Source: Dehalococcoidales bacterium
GTDB lineage: Bacteria > Chloroflexota > Dehalococcoidia > Dehalococcoidales > UBA3254
DNA: 64,000 bases
Assembly: GCA_016926695.1 (NCBI GenBank)
Contig: JAFGOB010000125.1
Coordinates: 1 to 64,000, forward strand
Direction of reading: 5' to 3'
Part shown: positions 53,176 to 61,715 of the stretch, piece after piece
How the letters are laid out: the number at the start of each line of letters is the position of its first letter
Numbering within the stretch: position 1 is the first letter of the stretch
Translations under genes and position numbers: made by a program
The notes under the pieces: generated by a model
The model's input: the letters and a program-made list of their open reading frames with translations, nothing else
Told to the model about the DNA's origin: nothing
Databases searched by the model: none

Positions 53176-55149
53176 ATGAATACCTGGTGGGACTATATAC
53201 AGAAAGGCGGGCCTGTTCCCGCCTGGCCTTACCCGATAGGCTACGGCCGGGAAAATGAAATCGTCGCCGACGTCCTGATACTGGGAGGTGGGGTGGCCGG
53301 ATGCCATGCCGCTATTAACGCTACCAACCGGGGAGCAAAGGTGGTTGTGGTCGATAAAGGGCCGATCAAGCGCAGCGGCTGCAGCGGGGCTGGAGTCGAT
53401 CACTGGCACGCCGCCTGTACCAATCCCTGCTCCACCCTGACCGCGGAAGAAATGGTTGAAGGCCATGAAGAATACGGCGGATACCACTATGGGGAGCTGG
53501 GTAACGGGATGACCTGCTATATCACCGGCATGGAAAGCTGGGATACTCTCCTGGATGTGGAAAAAATGGGAGTACAAATCAGGGACGTCGATGATGAGTT
53601 CGCCGGCTGCGAGTTCAGGGATGAGAAGACCAGGCTGATGTTTGCCTACGATTATGAGAGCCGTTACATTATCCGGGTAGCAGCCGGTAACATCAAGCCT
53701 ATCATGTACAAAGAGATGAAACGCCTGGGAATTCAGATGTACGACTATGTCATGGCGACCATGCTTCTTACCGAGGGAGGAAAAGCGGGCGCCAGGGTTA
53801 TCGGAGCCACCGGCGTAAACGTCCGCACCGGCGAGTTCTATCTCTTCCGGGCCAAGGCCACGATACTGGCCATGGGTTCGCCGGGTGGACTCTGGGTTTT
53901 CTCTACGGAACTGGGTCCTTCAGGCGTACCCGGGCTGACAGGCGATGGAAATGCCATGGCCTGGAAAGCCGGGGCAGAGTTTCACTCACTGGAAGGGAGC
54001 GGCCCTTCTTCAGGCGGTTTCCGCTATCTTCCTCATTCTGCGGGTAATCCGCATAACACCTGGAACGCCTGTACGATTGTTGACTCCAACGGCAGAGAGG
54101 TCCCCTGGGTCGACCGCGACGGGCGGGTACTGAAAACACCCGCAGAGCGACACCTGCCTTCTCCCGGGCAAAAATTCTTTACTCAGATGCATGCAAATTA
54201 TGAGTTACGTGAACCCAGCACCACTCCCGATCTGCCCGAACTGATCAGGAAGGGTGAATTCGTACTTCCCCTTTATGCCGATTTACCGGGCATGCCGTCA
54301 AAAGAGCGCCGGCTTATTTACGGCATGATGGTAGGCAACGAGGGTTGTACCCGCTACGGGATATATGACGTCTTTACCAAAGCTGGTTTCGATCCGGATC
54401 AGGATATGCCCCAGGCCCCCGTAATGCCGCCTGACCTCTATAATTTCGGAGCATGGTGGATGGGTGTCCCGGTGCGTCAGTGGCGGAACCTGTCCGGCGG
54501 AGGCGGCCTGGTCTTTGATTGGGATATGAAGACCACTCTCGACGGCCTGTATACAGCGGGCACGCAGGGTGCGGGAGGAGACCATTCAAGCTCAGCCGTC
54601 ACCGGAAGATACGCCGGCAGGAAGGCCGCCGAGTACACCATGGCTGCCGGTCTGCCGCAGATCGACAGGAAACAGGTAGATGCCGAGAAAGACCGCATCT
54701 ATGCGCCGGTAATGAGAAAGGGCGGGATGGGCTGGAAGGAGCTGAAAGCCGGGTTATGCCGTATCATGCAGGACTACTGCGGAGAATATAAGACCGACAG
54801 GACCCTGGAGCTGGGGCTGAAATATCTTCACAGTATCGCCGAGAGTGAAGCTGCCGAACTTTGCGCCCGTAATCCGCACGACCTGGCCCGTGCCCTGGAA
54901 TGTTATACTCACATTACGGTGGCGGAGATGGTATTTCACGCCTGCCTCGCCCGCAAAGCAAGCTGTTCCCGCCTGGGCTTTAACAGACTGGACTATCCTC
55001 AAATAGACCCTCCCGAATGGCATAAATTTGTAACTCTGAAATTGGATAACGGCAGCGTCAGGGTGGGCGAACGGCCGATGCGCTGGTGGCTGAAGCCCCC
55101 TTATGCTTCAACCTATGAAGAAAACTACAGGAAACACTGCGGGCTTTAG
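53176..55149 (+). CDS. AprA/FrdA-like FAD flavoprotein 1
   Basis: 657 aa, FAD-binding oxidoreductase of the fumarate reductase/succinate dehydrogenase/APS reductase alpha group. The dinucleotide motif is LGGGVAGCHAA at 36-46, followed by KRSGCSGAGVDHW near 65-77. A second FAD contact near the C-terminal half reads DGLYTAGTQGAGGDHSSS...TGRYAGRKAAEY. The C-terminal helical domain ends without a TM. TAAGGAGG precedes ATG 53176, 48 bases after dppC. Electrons probably pass to the ferredoxin encoded next. No clear Tat signal, so cytoplasmic. The substrate could be an imported ligand; unproven. Confidence 0.85.
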   Translation: MNTWWDYIQKGGPVPAWPYPIGYGRENEIVADVLILGGGVAGCHAAINATNRGAKVVVVDKGPIKRSGCSGAGVDHWHAACTNPCSTLTAEEMVEGHEEYGGYHYGELGNGMTCYITGMESWDTLLDVEKMGVQIRDVDDEFAGCEFRDEKTRLMFAYDYESRYIIRVAAGNIKPIMYKEMKRLGIQMYDYVMATMLLTEGGKAGARVIGATGVNVRTGEFYLFRAKATILAMGSPGGLWVFSTELGPSGVPGLTGDGNAMAWKAGAEFHSLEGSGPSSGGFRYLPHSAGNPHNTWNACTIVDSNGREVPWVDRDGRVLKTPAERHLPSPGQKFFTQMHANYELREPSTTPDLPELIRKGEFVLPLYADLPGMPSKERRLIYGMMVGNEGCTRYGIYDVFTKAGFDPDQDMPQAPVMPPDLYNFGAWWMGVPVRQWRNLSGGGGLVFDWDMKTTLDGLYTAGTQGAGGDHSSSAVTGRYAGRKAAEYTMAAGLPQIDRKQVDAEKDRIYAPVMRKGGMGWKELKAGLCRIMQDYCGEYKTDRTLELGLKYLHSIAESEAAELCARNPHDLARALECYTHITVAEMVFHACLARKASCSRLGFNRLDYPQIDPPEWHKFVTLKLDNGSVRVGERPMRWWLKPPYASTYEENYRKHCGL

Positions 55150-55240
55150 TCCGGGGAGTTGATGAAAACGTTCAAACTTTATGTCAATATCATTCGATTC
55201 TTGATTATCAATTGTAACTTTTGAATTTTTGGAGGCTGAT

Positions 55241-55582
55241 ATGTTCAACAAAGCGTTTATGGTGCCTAATCCGATGACTCCCAACCAGGTGGTTGTTTTC
55301 AATCCCGATATCTGTACCGGATGCAATACCTGTGTGGATTCTTGCCCCGGAGATGTACTGGTACCCAATCCCGAGAAAGGTTCGCCGCCCATCGTATTGT
55401 ACCCCGATGAATGCTGGGTCTGCGGCTGCTGCGTCGGCGATTGTCCCCATCCCGGGGCCAGCAAGCTGCTTCACCCTCTAAACCTGCGCATGGGATGGAA
55501 ACGCAAGGCCACGGGCGATACATACAGGATAGGAATGAAAAATCCGCCGCCGCCTAATACACGTCCGGCCATCGGGCCTTGA
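55241..55582 (+). CDS. Two-cluster ferredoxin 1 (AprB-like)
   Basis: 113 aa from ATG 55241 with GGAGG 5 bases upstream. Clusters CTGCNTCVDSCPGD and CWVCGCCVGDCPHPG (near residues 24 and 61) each hold a [4Fe-4S]. The GPxxGxxxLxPDECW core and a basic C-terminal tail (MGWKRKATGDTYRIGM) are shared with the ferredoxin at 55619. A Pro-rich end (NPPPPNT) is unique to it. Likely electron partner of the flavoprotein encoded before it. Confidence 0.88.
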   Translation: MFNKAFMVPNPMTPNQVVVFNPDICTGCNTCVDSCPGDVLVPNPEKGSPPIVLYPDECWVCGCCVGDCPHPGASKLLHPLNLRMGWKRKATGDTYRIGMKNPPPPNTRPAIGP

Positions 55583-55618
55583 AAAAAATAACAGATGTAC
55601 CTGTTTAAGGAGGAGTTA

Positions 55619-55915
55619 ATGGCGACAACAAAAATATTTGCGGTCCCCAACGTCAGTACACCAGGCAGGCCGGTGATCTTCGATCCCGCAATCTGCAAGG
55701 GCTGCAATCACTGCGTGGAAGTATGCCCGGTGGATGTTTTTATCCCCAACCCGGAGAAAGGTAAGACACCGCTTATCCTGCACCCCGATGAATGCTGGTA
55801 CTGCGGCGTCTGCGTAAATGATTGCCCGGCGCCCGGCGCCATAAAGTTCAACTGGCCTCTGGAGCAAAGGGGTTACTGGAAACGCAAGGAGACCGGTGAA
55901 ATATTCAGGGTATAA
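55619..55915 (+). CDS. Two-cluster ferredoxin 2 (AprB-like)
   Basis: 98 aa from ATG 55619, with AAGGAGG upstream. Clusters [14 protein letters not shown] and [15 protein letters not shown]. Paralogue of the ferredoxin at 55241: shared [17 protein letters not shown] core and a [12 protein letters not shown] tail. It precedes flavoprotein 2 by 14 bases, so the order is flavoprotein-ferredoxin-ferredoxin-flavoprotein. Probably the partner of flavoprotein 2. Confidence 0.88.
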   Translation: MATTKIFAVPNVSTPGRPVIFDPAICKGCNHCVEVCPVDVFIPNPEKGKTPLILHPDECWYCGVCVNDCPAPGAIKFNWPLEQRGYWKRKETGEIFRV

Positions 55916-55929
55916 AAAGGGAGCAAAAA

Positions 55930-57831
55930 ATGACCTCATTTAATGAATATCTGGAAAAAGAAGGACATGCCCCGGAATGGCCTTACAGGCTGGGCTACGA
56001 TAAAGAAGAAGAAATAGATATCGATGTGCTCGTTATTGGCGGAGGTATTGCCGGATGCTGGGCGGCCATCAGCGCGGCCAGGACCGGTCTTAAAGTAGCG
56101 CTGGTGGAAAAATCGGCCACCGTCAGGAGCGGGGCCGGAGGGCCGGGTTGCGATCACTGGTGTGATGCACCCGCCAATCCGGTTTCCAAAGTCGATCCAG
56201 ACCAATGGGCCCTGCGACTGGCTGAAGGCCCTTATAGCTGCGGGATCGGCTACCAGATACAGTGCAGGGAAAACTACGATACCCTTCTGGAACTGGAGAA
56301 GATGGGGGCTAAAATCAGGGATACGGAAGGTAAATACAGGGACGAGCAGGGCTTCGATGAAAAAACAAAATTCCTGATTTCCCCCCGCTACAATCCTTTT
56401 CATGACACCAATGTTGTCATCCGCATCTGGGGGACAACCTTTAAACCGGTGCTGAAAAAAGAGTGCCAGCGACTGGGCGTACAAATATTTGACCGCGTAA
56501 TGGCTACCAGCCTGCTGACCGCAAGAGGTATCCAGGGTTCAAGAGTGGTGGGCGCTACCGGGGTCAACAGCCGGACCGGTGAGTTCCTGGTATTCAAAGC
56601 CGTCGCCACGATCCTGGCGGCGGCGGGTACGGGGCCTGTCTGGCTGATCAATACCGAGCTGGCCGGTTATTCCAATATGCTCTCCCGGGCTATTACAGGT
56701 GACGGGATTGCCATGGCCTGGAAGGCCGGCGCTGAGCTCACTTTAATGGAGCGCTCGGGAGTCCTGCGCATCGCAACCGGTTATAAACACAAGTGGTATA
56801 CCGGGGCTGGAGACGCCAGCTATGAGAACGTACCCCTGGTAGACAGCAACGGCAAGTCTCTCCCGGTAGTCAGTGAACCCGGCTGGAACCAGACCATGGA
56901 ACGCATGGACCGCAGCGGGTTTGGAGGCCCATGGGCGAGGATTCGCGAGGGCGTACTCAAGGGAGACTATGAGCTTCCTTTCTACGGCGACTTCCCCGCC
57001 ATGAATCCGGCCGAGCGTAACGTTACCTGGAATATGCTCCTGGGAGAAGAATCTACTACCAAAATTATTATCGATACCTTCGGCCAGTCGGGATTCGATC
57101 CCTCTGGAGACCTGCTCCAGAACTACCAGTTGCTGGAGGGATCCAGCCCGGCCCAGTGGCGGGAAGCCAGCGGCGGTGGCCTGACAATCGACTGGAATTT
57201 GAAGACCTCTCTGGATGGGCTCTACGCTGCGGGAACACAGATATTTTCAGCCAGGGACCATAGCTTCGCCGCAGCTACGGGTAGATATGCCGGACGGAAA
57301 GCGGCGGCTTACGCCCGCCAGATATCTCAACCGGTGATATCACCAGACCAAGTTGAAGATGAAAAGAAAAGGGTCTACGCCCCCCTTAAGGCAAACGAAG
57401 GGATAGACTGGAAGGAGCTTCACGCGGGGATCGCCAGGGCTATGCAGTATTATTGCAGTGAATACAAGACCGAACGTCTTTTTAACCTGGGACTGAACTC
57501 GCTCAAATACATAGAAGAGAAGTGGGTTCCACGGCTTCATGCCCTGGACCCCCACAAGCTGGTACGGAGCCTGGAAGACCTGAGTCTGCTCACCTGTGCC
57601 CGGATCATCCTCCATGCGTCACTGGCGCGTAAGGCCAGCAGCAGGATTCTGGACTTTAACCGGATCGATTATCCCCGGCTTGACCCGCCCGAATGGAATA
57701 AATTCATTACCCTTAAACAGGAGGACGGCAAAGTCAGCGTGGGAGAGAAACCCTTCGGCTATTACGGCAACATGAAAGAGAACTACGAGTCCCATAACCG
57801 GGACTATACGGGGGTTTACGTGGAAAAATAA
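55930..57831 (+). CDS. AprA/FrdA-like FAD flavoprotein 2
   Basis: 633 aa paralogue of flavoprotein 1. FAD motif IGGGIAGCWAA at 36-46, then VRSGAGGPGCDHW, and the second FAD contact DGLYAAGTQIFSARDHSFAAATGRYAGRKAAAY. Both flavoproteins begin with a PAWPYP/PEWPYR-type peptide and end with the same DP.EWNKFITLKQEDG.VSVGEKP element, so they arose by duplication. GGGAG precedes ATG 55930. Last gene of the operon. It may form a hetero-oligomer with flavoprotein 1 or act on a related substrate. Confidence 0.85.
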   Translation: MTSFNEYLEKEGHAPEWPYRLGYDKEEEIDIDVLVIGGGIAGCWAAISAARTGLKVALVEKSATVRSGAGGPGCDHWCDAPANPVSKVDPDQWALRLAEGPYSCGIGYQIQCRENYDTLLELEKMGAKIRDTEGKYRDEQGFDEKTKFLISPRYNPFHDTNVVIRIWGTTFKPVLKKECQRLGVQIFDRVMATSLLTARGIQGSRVVGATGVNSRTGEFLVFKAVATILAAAGTGPVWLINTELAGYSNMLSRAITGDGIAMAWKAGAELTLMERSGVLRIATGYKHKWYTGAGDASYENVPLVDSNGKSLPVVSEPGWNQTMERMDRSGFGGPWARIREGVLKGDYELPFYGDFPAMNPAERNVTWNMLLGEESTTKIIIDTFGQSGFDPSGDLLQNYQLLEGSSPAQWREASGGGLTIDWNLKTSLDGLYAAGTQIFSARDHSFAAATGRYAGRKAAAYARQISQPVISPDQVEDEKKRVYAPLKANEGIDWKELHAGIARAMQYYCSEYKTERLFNLGLNSLKYIEEKWVPRLHALDPHKLVRSLEDLSLLTCARIILHASLARKASSRILDFNRIDYPRLDPPEWNKFITLKQEDGKVSVGEKPFGYYGNMKENYESHNRDYTGVYVEK

Positions 57832-57950
57832 GTGGATAGCGATACTTCATTCGCTTTACAGTCCGGTGACATTTTTGCTAAACTCTAGTTGAAATGTAAG
57901 GTATCTCATTTTGCGTTATCAAGGACTATTCAGCGAAATGGAGGGTTTAT

Positions 57951-58100
57951 ATGGGAAATAGAGATTTTTCACGCGGTGAAAAGAAGAAGCCCAAGAAAGA
58001 CGCCAAGAAACAGGCTATCATCTCCTCTGCCATACAGGAGCCACGTCCTGAAGTAGAGGTAATCCGCAAAGGCAAAAAACCCAAAGATATTGAAGAATAG
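57951..58100 (+). CDS. Small basic protein, 49 aa
   Basis: GGAGGG at 57940-57945 and ATG 57951 start a 49-residue frame. It opens MGNRDFSRGEKKKPKKDAKK and ends IRKGKKPKDIEE: lysine-rich, likely disordered, perhaps nucleic-acid- or ribosome-binding. A strong terminator follows directly, which supports a real transcript. The function is unknown. It is too short for usual ORF cut-offs and easily missed. Confidence 0.65.
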   Translation: MGNRDFSRGEKKKPKKDAKKQAIISSAIQEPRPEVEVIRKGKKPKDIEE

Positions 58101-58113
58101 CCATAGTAAACTG

Positions 58114-58147
58114 AAGGAGGATAAAACCGGGTTTTATCCTCCTTTTT
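58114..58147 (+). terminator. Rho-independent terminator after the 49-aa gene
   Basis: A 14-bp perfect stem AAGGAGGATAAAAC / GTTTTATCCTCCTT with a 3-base loop and a T run to 58147. It ends the small-protein transcript and any read-through from the flavoprotein operon. Confidence 0.9.
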
Positions 58148-58187
58148 ATACAAGTACCTGGTTGTATAAATTATTATACATCTCCAC

Positions 58188-58240
58188 TTTCCTCTCCCCT
58201 CAAGGGAAAGGAATAAGAAGGTGAGGGTGAACTGGAAATA
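58188..58240. repeat. Dispersed intergenic repeat, copy 2
   Basis: GAATAAGAAGGTGAGGG and TGGAAATA match the element at 10351-10398; a CCCCTCAAGGG dyad precedes. The remaining gap up to 58350 shows no gene. Confidence 0.5.
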
Positions 58241-58350
58241 TATGTGGAGGGATTTTTTACAATTTGGTTCTAGCGGGGCTGTCCGGATGCCTGATTTATG
58301 ATTGGATGTACTGCATACTCTTAATCTAAAATATTCCGGGATTCTGTTTT

Positions 58351-58632
58351 ATGTCTGATAATGTTTCGCTTACCGCCGTCGTGCACGGCCATGTTCAGGG
58401 AGTATATTTTCGCTCTTTTGTACAGCAAAAGGCCGGGAAATTAGGCTTGACTGGTTACGCGCTTAACCTGCCTTCCGGCAGGGATGTAGAAGTCTGCGCC
58501 GAAGGAGAAAGGAAACAAGTGGAAAAGCTCCTGGATCATCTCTGGGAAGGTCCGCCAATAGCAAAGGTGGAAGAAGTTAAAACAACCTGGTCAAAATACA
58601 GCGGTGGCTTTACCGGCTTTGCAATCAGGTAG
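58351..58632 (+). CDS. acyP: Acylphosphatase
   Basis: 93 aa, the typical length. It hydrolyses acyl phosphates such as carbamoyl phosphate or acetyl phosphate. The signature VQGVYFRSF contains catalytic Arg21, and Asn39 (LNLPSGRD) is the other catalytic residue. No Shine-Dalgarno is seen before the ATG. Its stop abuts the stop of the convergent DUF362 gene with no gap. Confidence 0.92.
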   Translation: MSDNVSLTAVVHGHVQGVYFRSFVQQKAGKLGLTGYALNLPSGRDVEVCAEGERKQVEKLLDHLWEGPPIAKVEEVKTTWSKYSGGFTGFAIR

Positions 58633-59388
58633 TCAGGCTTCAAATCCCACTCTGGCTACCTTGATCAGGTCCAGATACTCTGTCTTTAGCCCCAGTAACT
58701 GACAGGCCTCATTGTCGATATCGAAAGGTTCCCCGATAAATACCTTTCCATACTCCTCAATATAACCCTGGCTCAGTTGCGGGCTTTTACCGACATATTT
58801 TTGTCTGGCTTCAATTATGCCGACATCGAATGGAAGTGTAAAATACAGGTCCGCCATAACTTTGTCTATCCCCAGGCTGAAGAGACTATCCCATCCACTT
58901 GGAGATCGATTTCCGTACTTGGGACTCGGCAGAGATGAAAGTAAATTCATTACACTGAATTCAGGTCTGTCATTAATAACCTTCAGGGTTGATACTGTTA
59001 TCAGGTAATCACTGGAAAGAATAACATTAGGTATCCAGAAGGTGGGTACTGCAAACGGTTTGGGCAATGGATTGTCCACCTCCACCCAGATGCAGTCCTT
59101 GACATCCAGCATCAATATACGCGGGAAGTTGTATCCCAGTGATTGATAAATCGGATTTACCGGCGTTCCCCCGGGTGTGCCTTCCAGGATCAGGATATCA
59201 GCATCACTTACCTCGCGGATTCCTTCAATTATTTTAGTAATCATTTCCGGGCTGGTGGTCACCGGATAGGGAAAGGGATAAAGCGAACACGGTTTTATCA
59301 ACACCCTTCTTGCCCTGGCTATTTCGGGCGAAGCTTTAAAAATAAATTCAGAAGACTCGACTATCAAGATAATCTCCTGTTCGGACAT
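58633..59388 (-). CDS. DUF362-family protein
   Basis: 251 aa. The N-terminal ARRVLIKPCSLYPFPYPVTTSPEMI and the DADILILEGTPGG segment match the pattern of DUF362 proteins, where an Asn usually stands in RVLIKPN. No 4Fe-4S motif, so it is the short form. It follows moeA by 28 bases on the same strand and is probably co-transcribed with mobA-moeA. Role unknown. Confidence 0.65.
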   Translation of the reverse strand: MSEQEIILIVESSEFIFKASPEIARARRVLIKPCSLYPFPYPVTTSPEMITKIIEGIREVSDADILILEGTPGGTPVNPIYQSLGYNFPRILMLDVKDCIWVEVDNPLPKPFAVPTFWIPNVILSSDYLITVSTLKVINDRPEFSVMNLLSSLPSPKYGNRSPSGWDSLFSLGIDKVMADLYFTLPFDVGIIEARQKYVGKSPQLSQGYIEEYGKVFIGEPFDIDNEACQLLGLKTEYLDLIKVARVGFEA

Positions 59389-59416
59389 ACACCTTTATTA
59401 TATTTTATTCCATCTT

Positions 59417-60688
59417 TTAAATATCCTGAGACCAGTCAAGCATTATCACGTTGAGTATTTCACCCTTTTTTATCGATTCCCTGTCCTCAGGAACGATAGC
59501 CAGACCGTTCGCCAAAACCATTGAAGTCAAAATACCGGATCCCTGGGGTCCGGTTAAACGGGCATAATATTGACCTTCTCTTTTTTCAACAATCACCCGT
59601 GCGAAAACGCGGCGGCCATCATCATTTTTGATGTTGTCTTCAATAACAGCTTCTATGGTGGGTTTGACCAGATTTTTCTTTCCCATCATTTTGAGTATTG
59701 CGGGACGAACGAATAACTCGTAATTGACCATACAACTCACGGAGTTGCCCGCCAGACCCATATGGGGCAGTTCTCTTCTGGCCTTGCCCTGCTCCAACTT
59801 TTTTATCGTACCAAATGCCAGCGGCTTGCCTGGTTTTGTCCTGACTTTCCAGAACACTATTTCGCCCTGCCTGGCCAGCACTTCCTTCACCACATCATAA
59901 TCCCCCATTGAAACTCCGCCGATGGTTATCAACATATCAGCTTCCAGACCCTGATTGATTTTATTGACAACCGAAGCTTCATTATCCAGCGCAATACCCA
60001 GCAGCCGCGGAACAGCCCCCTCACGCATGACCTGTGCTGCAACACTATAGGTATTGCTGTTGTAAATTTTCCCCTCCTCCAGGGGTTCACCCAGGCTGAT
60101 CAGCTCATCTCCGGTTGCCAGGATAGCCACAACCGGACGGCGTATAACCTTCACTTTTTCCCTGCCGAGAGATGCCAGAACACCGATTTCCGAAGGCCTG
60201 ATGTTTGTTCCCCGTGAAAGCACAAGCTGACCCTTTCCAACGCTTTCACCGGCCTTTCGAATATTATTGCCTTCCTTACCTTCGGTCATGATTCCTATTT
60301 CAGAGGGAAAACCGCTGGATGACGCCATACGTTGAGTCTCATCTGTTTCCTCAAAGGGAATCACACAATCAGCCCCTGGAGGCGTAGGAGCGCCTGTCAT
60401 AATACGTACCGCTGTACCGGACTCAACCGCTTTCCCGGGTACACCTCCGGCTACGACAACATCGACCACGCGTAAAATACGGGGACTGGCACTGCTAGAT
60501 CCTTTTGTATCCGAGGTTTTAACAGCGTATCCATCCATCGCTGAATTGTCCCTGGGCGGCACATCTATCGAGGAATATACATCCTCGGCCAGTACCTGAC
60601 CCAGCGATTCCAGTATACCGCGTTCTTCCTCTCCTAAAACCTGGATGCTGCTTAATATTTTCTCTAATGCCTGTTCAACACTTATCAA
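59417..60688 (-). CDS. moeA: Molybdopterin molybdenumtransferase MoeA
   Basis: 423 aa. Inserts molybdate into adenylylated molybdopterin. The N-terminal domain has VPPRDNSAMDGYAV near residue 39; the catalytic domain shows ILATGDELISLGEPLEEGKIYNSN and GGVSMGDYD. The C-terminal beta domain (about 345-423) is complete. The TTG start at 60688 shares bases with the mobA stop (TTGA), with AGGGG 9 bases upstream, so it is translationally coupled. No molybdoenzyme gene lies in this window. Confidence 0.95.
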   Translation of the reverse strand: MISVEQALEKILSSIQVLGEEERGILESLGQVLAEDVYSSIDVPPRDNSAMDGYAVKTSDTKGSSSASPRILRVVDVVVAGGVPGKAVESGTAVRIMTGAPTPPGADCVIPFEETDETQRMASSSGFPSEIGIMTEGKEGNNIRKAGESVGKGQLVLSRGTNIRPSEIGVLASLGREKVKVIRRPVVAILATGDELISLGEPLEEGKIYNSNTYSVAAQVMREGAVPRLLGIALDNEASVVNKINQGLEADMLITIGGVSMGDYDVVKEVLARQGEIVFWKVRTKPGKPLAFGTIKKLEQGKARRELPHMGLAGNSVSCMVNYELFVRPAILKMMGKKNLVKPTIEAVIEDNIKNDDGRRVFARVIVEKREGQYYARLTGPQGSGILTSMVLANGLAIVPEDRESIKKGEILNVIMLDWSQDI

Positions 60689-61299
60689 TTTTCAATTCCC
60701 CTCTCAAGCAGTTCCCGCCCCAAATGCAATTCTGCTTCAGTATTAATGTTGAAAAAGCTCAGATGCTTCAGGTCGAACCTGTCGATCTGGCTGTTGTCCA
60801 CGTACCTCACCTTTACCATGGGAAAAAGCTCCAGTATGGAAAGCCTGTCTTGCTTGATCAAAAATTCAATCGGATTGAGGCAATTCCTGGAATAAACGGC
60901 ATGCAGCGGTTCCAGTACTCCCTCGTTCGTTCTTGGTATTACCACATCATAGCTATCGGCTAAACCCAGCATATATCTAAGTAGCCCGACATTTAAAAAC
61001 GGCATGTCACAGGCTACCACCAGGTTGTATATGGTCTTTGAAAGTTTAATCCCCGTATATACGCCGCCCAGCGATCCTTTCCCGGGATGAACATCTTCTA
61101 CTACTCTCAAACCGGTATAGTCTGCCAGTTTCGGCAGGTCTGAGTCTCTCGCTGCAACAACAAGGATCTCACTTTCAAAAGATTTGAGGCTGTCTATTAC
61201 TCTTTCAAGTAAACTTGATTCTCCCAGTTTCTCTAATACTTTGTTTCGGCCTAACCGGGAACTTTTTCCTCCAGCAAGAATGATACAGCTTACATCCAA
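60685..61299 (-). CDS. mobA: Molybdenum cofactor guanylyltransferase MobA
   Basis: 204 aa. Attaches GMP to molybdopterin to make the bis-MGD form. LAGGKSSRLGRNK at 8-20 is the NTP-binding motif and ACDMPFLN near residue 95 the metal site. The best codon at the family N terminus is TTG 61299, but the GGAGG is 14 bases before it; an ATT two codons earlier would give better spacing. First gene of a mobA-moeA-DUF362 operon. Use of the bis-MGD form suggests DMSO-reductase-type enzymes elsewhere in the genome. Confidence 0.93.
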   Translation of the reverse strand: MDVSCIILAGGKSSRLGRNKVLEKLGESSLLERVIDSLKSFESEILVVAARDSDLPKLADYTGLRVVEDVHPGKGSLGGVYTGIKLSKTIYNLVVACDMPFLNVGLLRYMLGLADSYDVVIPRTNEGVLEPLHAVYSRNCLNPIEFLIKQDRLSILELFPMVKVRYVDNSQIDRFDLKHLSFFNINTEAELHLGRELLERGIEN

Positions 61300-61715
61300 A
61301 GGAATTTCACTTACCTCCGTATCATCCGTATCCGATTGAATACATTATCTATTTTACCATAATAATTAACCCTTGACATTAGTTTTTTTACTCCTTTTAA
61401 GTTCAAAAAAAGCCCCGCCAGATTCAAAAACAACACTAAAGCAATGACCCGGGCGTTTTCTTAAGCTGACCTGATTTCAAACCGGTCTTTCCTTGTACTA
61501 ACCAGCCGTGAGTTTTTCGAAGTTAAAACGGAGAAACCGGTCCCCGGCAGCCTGTTAGTGCCTTTGCCTGCACTGATACCTCCGTCAGGTACCCCCTGAT
61601 ACCTGCCCGGGAGAGTGTGTTATATACCTGACCTGCTGAAGGAAGAAACATGCGGTTGTATGTTCCGGGGATCCTTGCAAGTGTAAGCAACATCCAGGCC
61701 GGTTTTACGACCCTG
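61300..61715. other. 416-base gap between mobA and nadA
   Basis: No gene is supported. A small CAGGTA/TACCTG hairpin lies near 61596-61616. A plus-strand open frame at 61650 has a ribosome-binding-like site but runs antisense through nadA and is rejected. A weak promoter for mobA (ATGTCA - TAAAAT, minus strand near 61352-61380) is possible. Confidence 0.45.

Noticed and set aside
53176..57831. Considered as true sulfate-reduction AprBA
   Set aside because: Two flavoproteins with two short ferredoxins, no sat or qmo genes nearby, and ferredoxin tails unlike AprB, so a direct APS reductase call is not justified.
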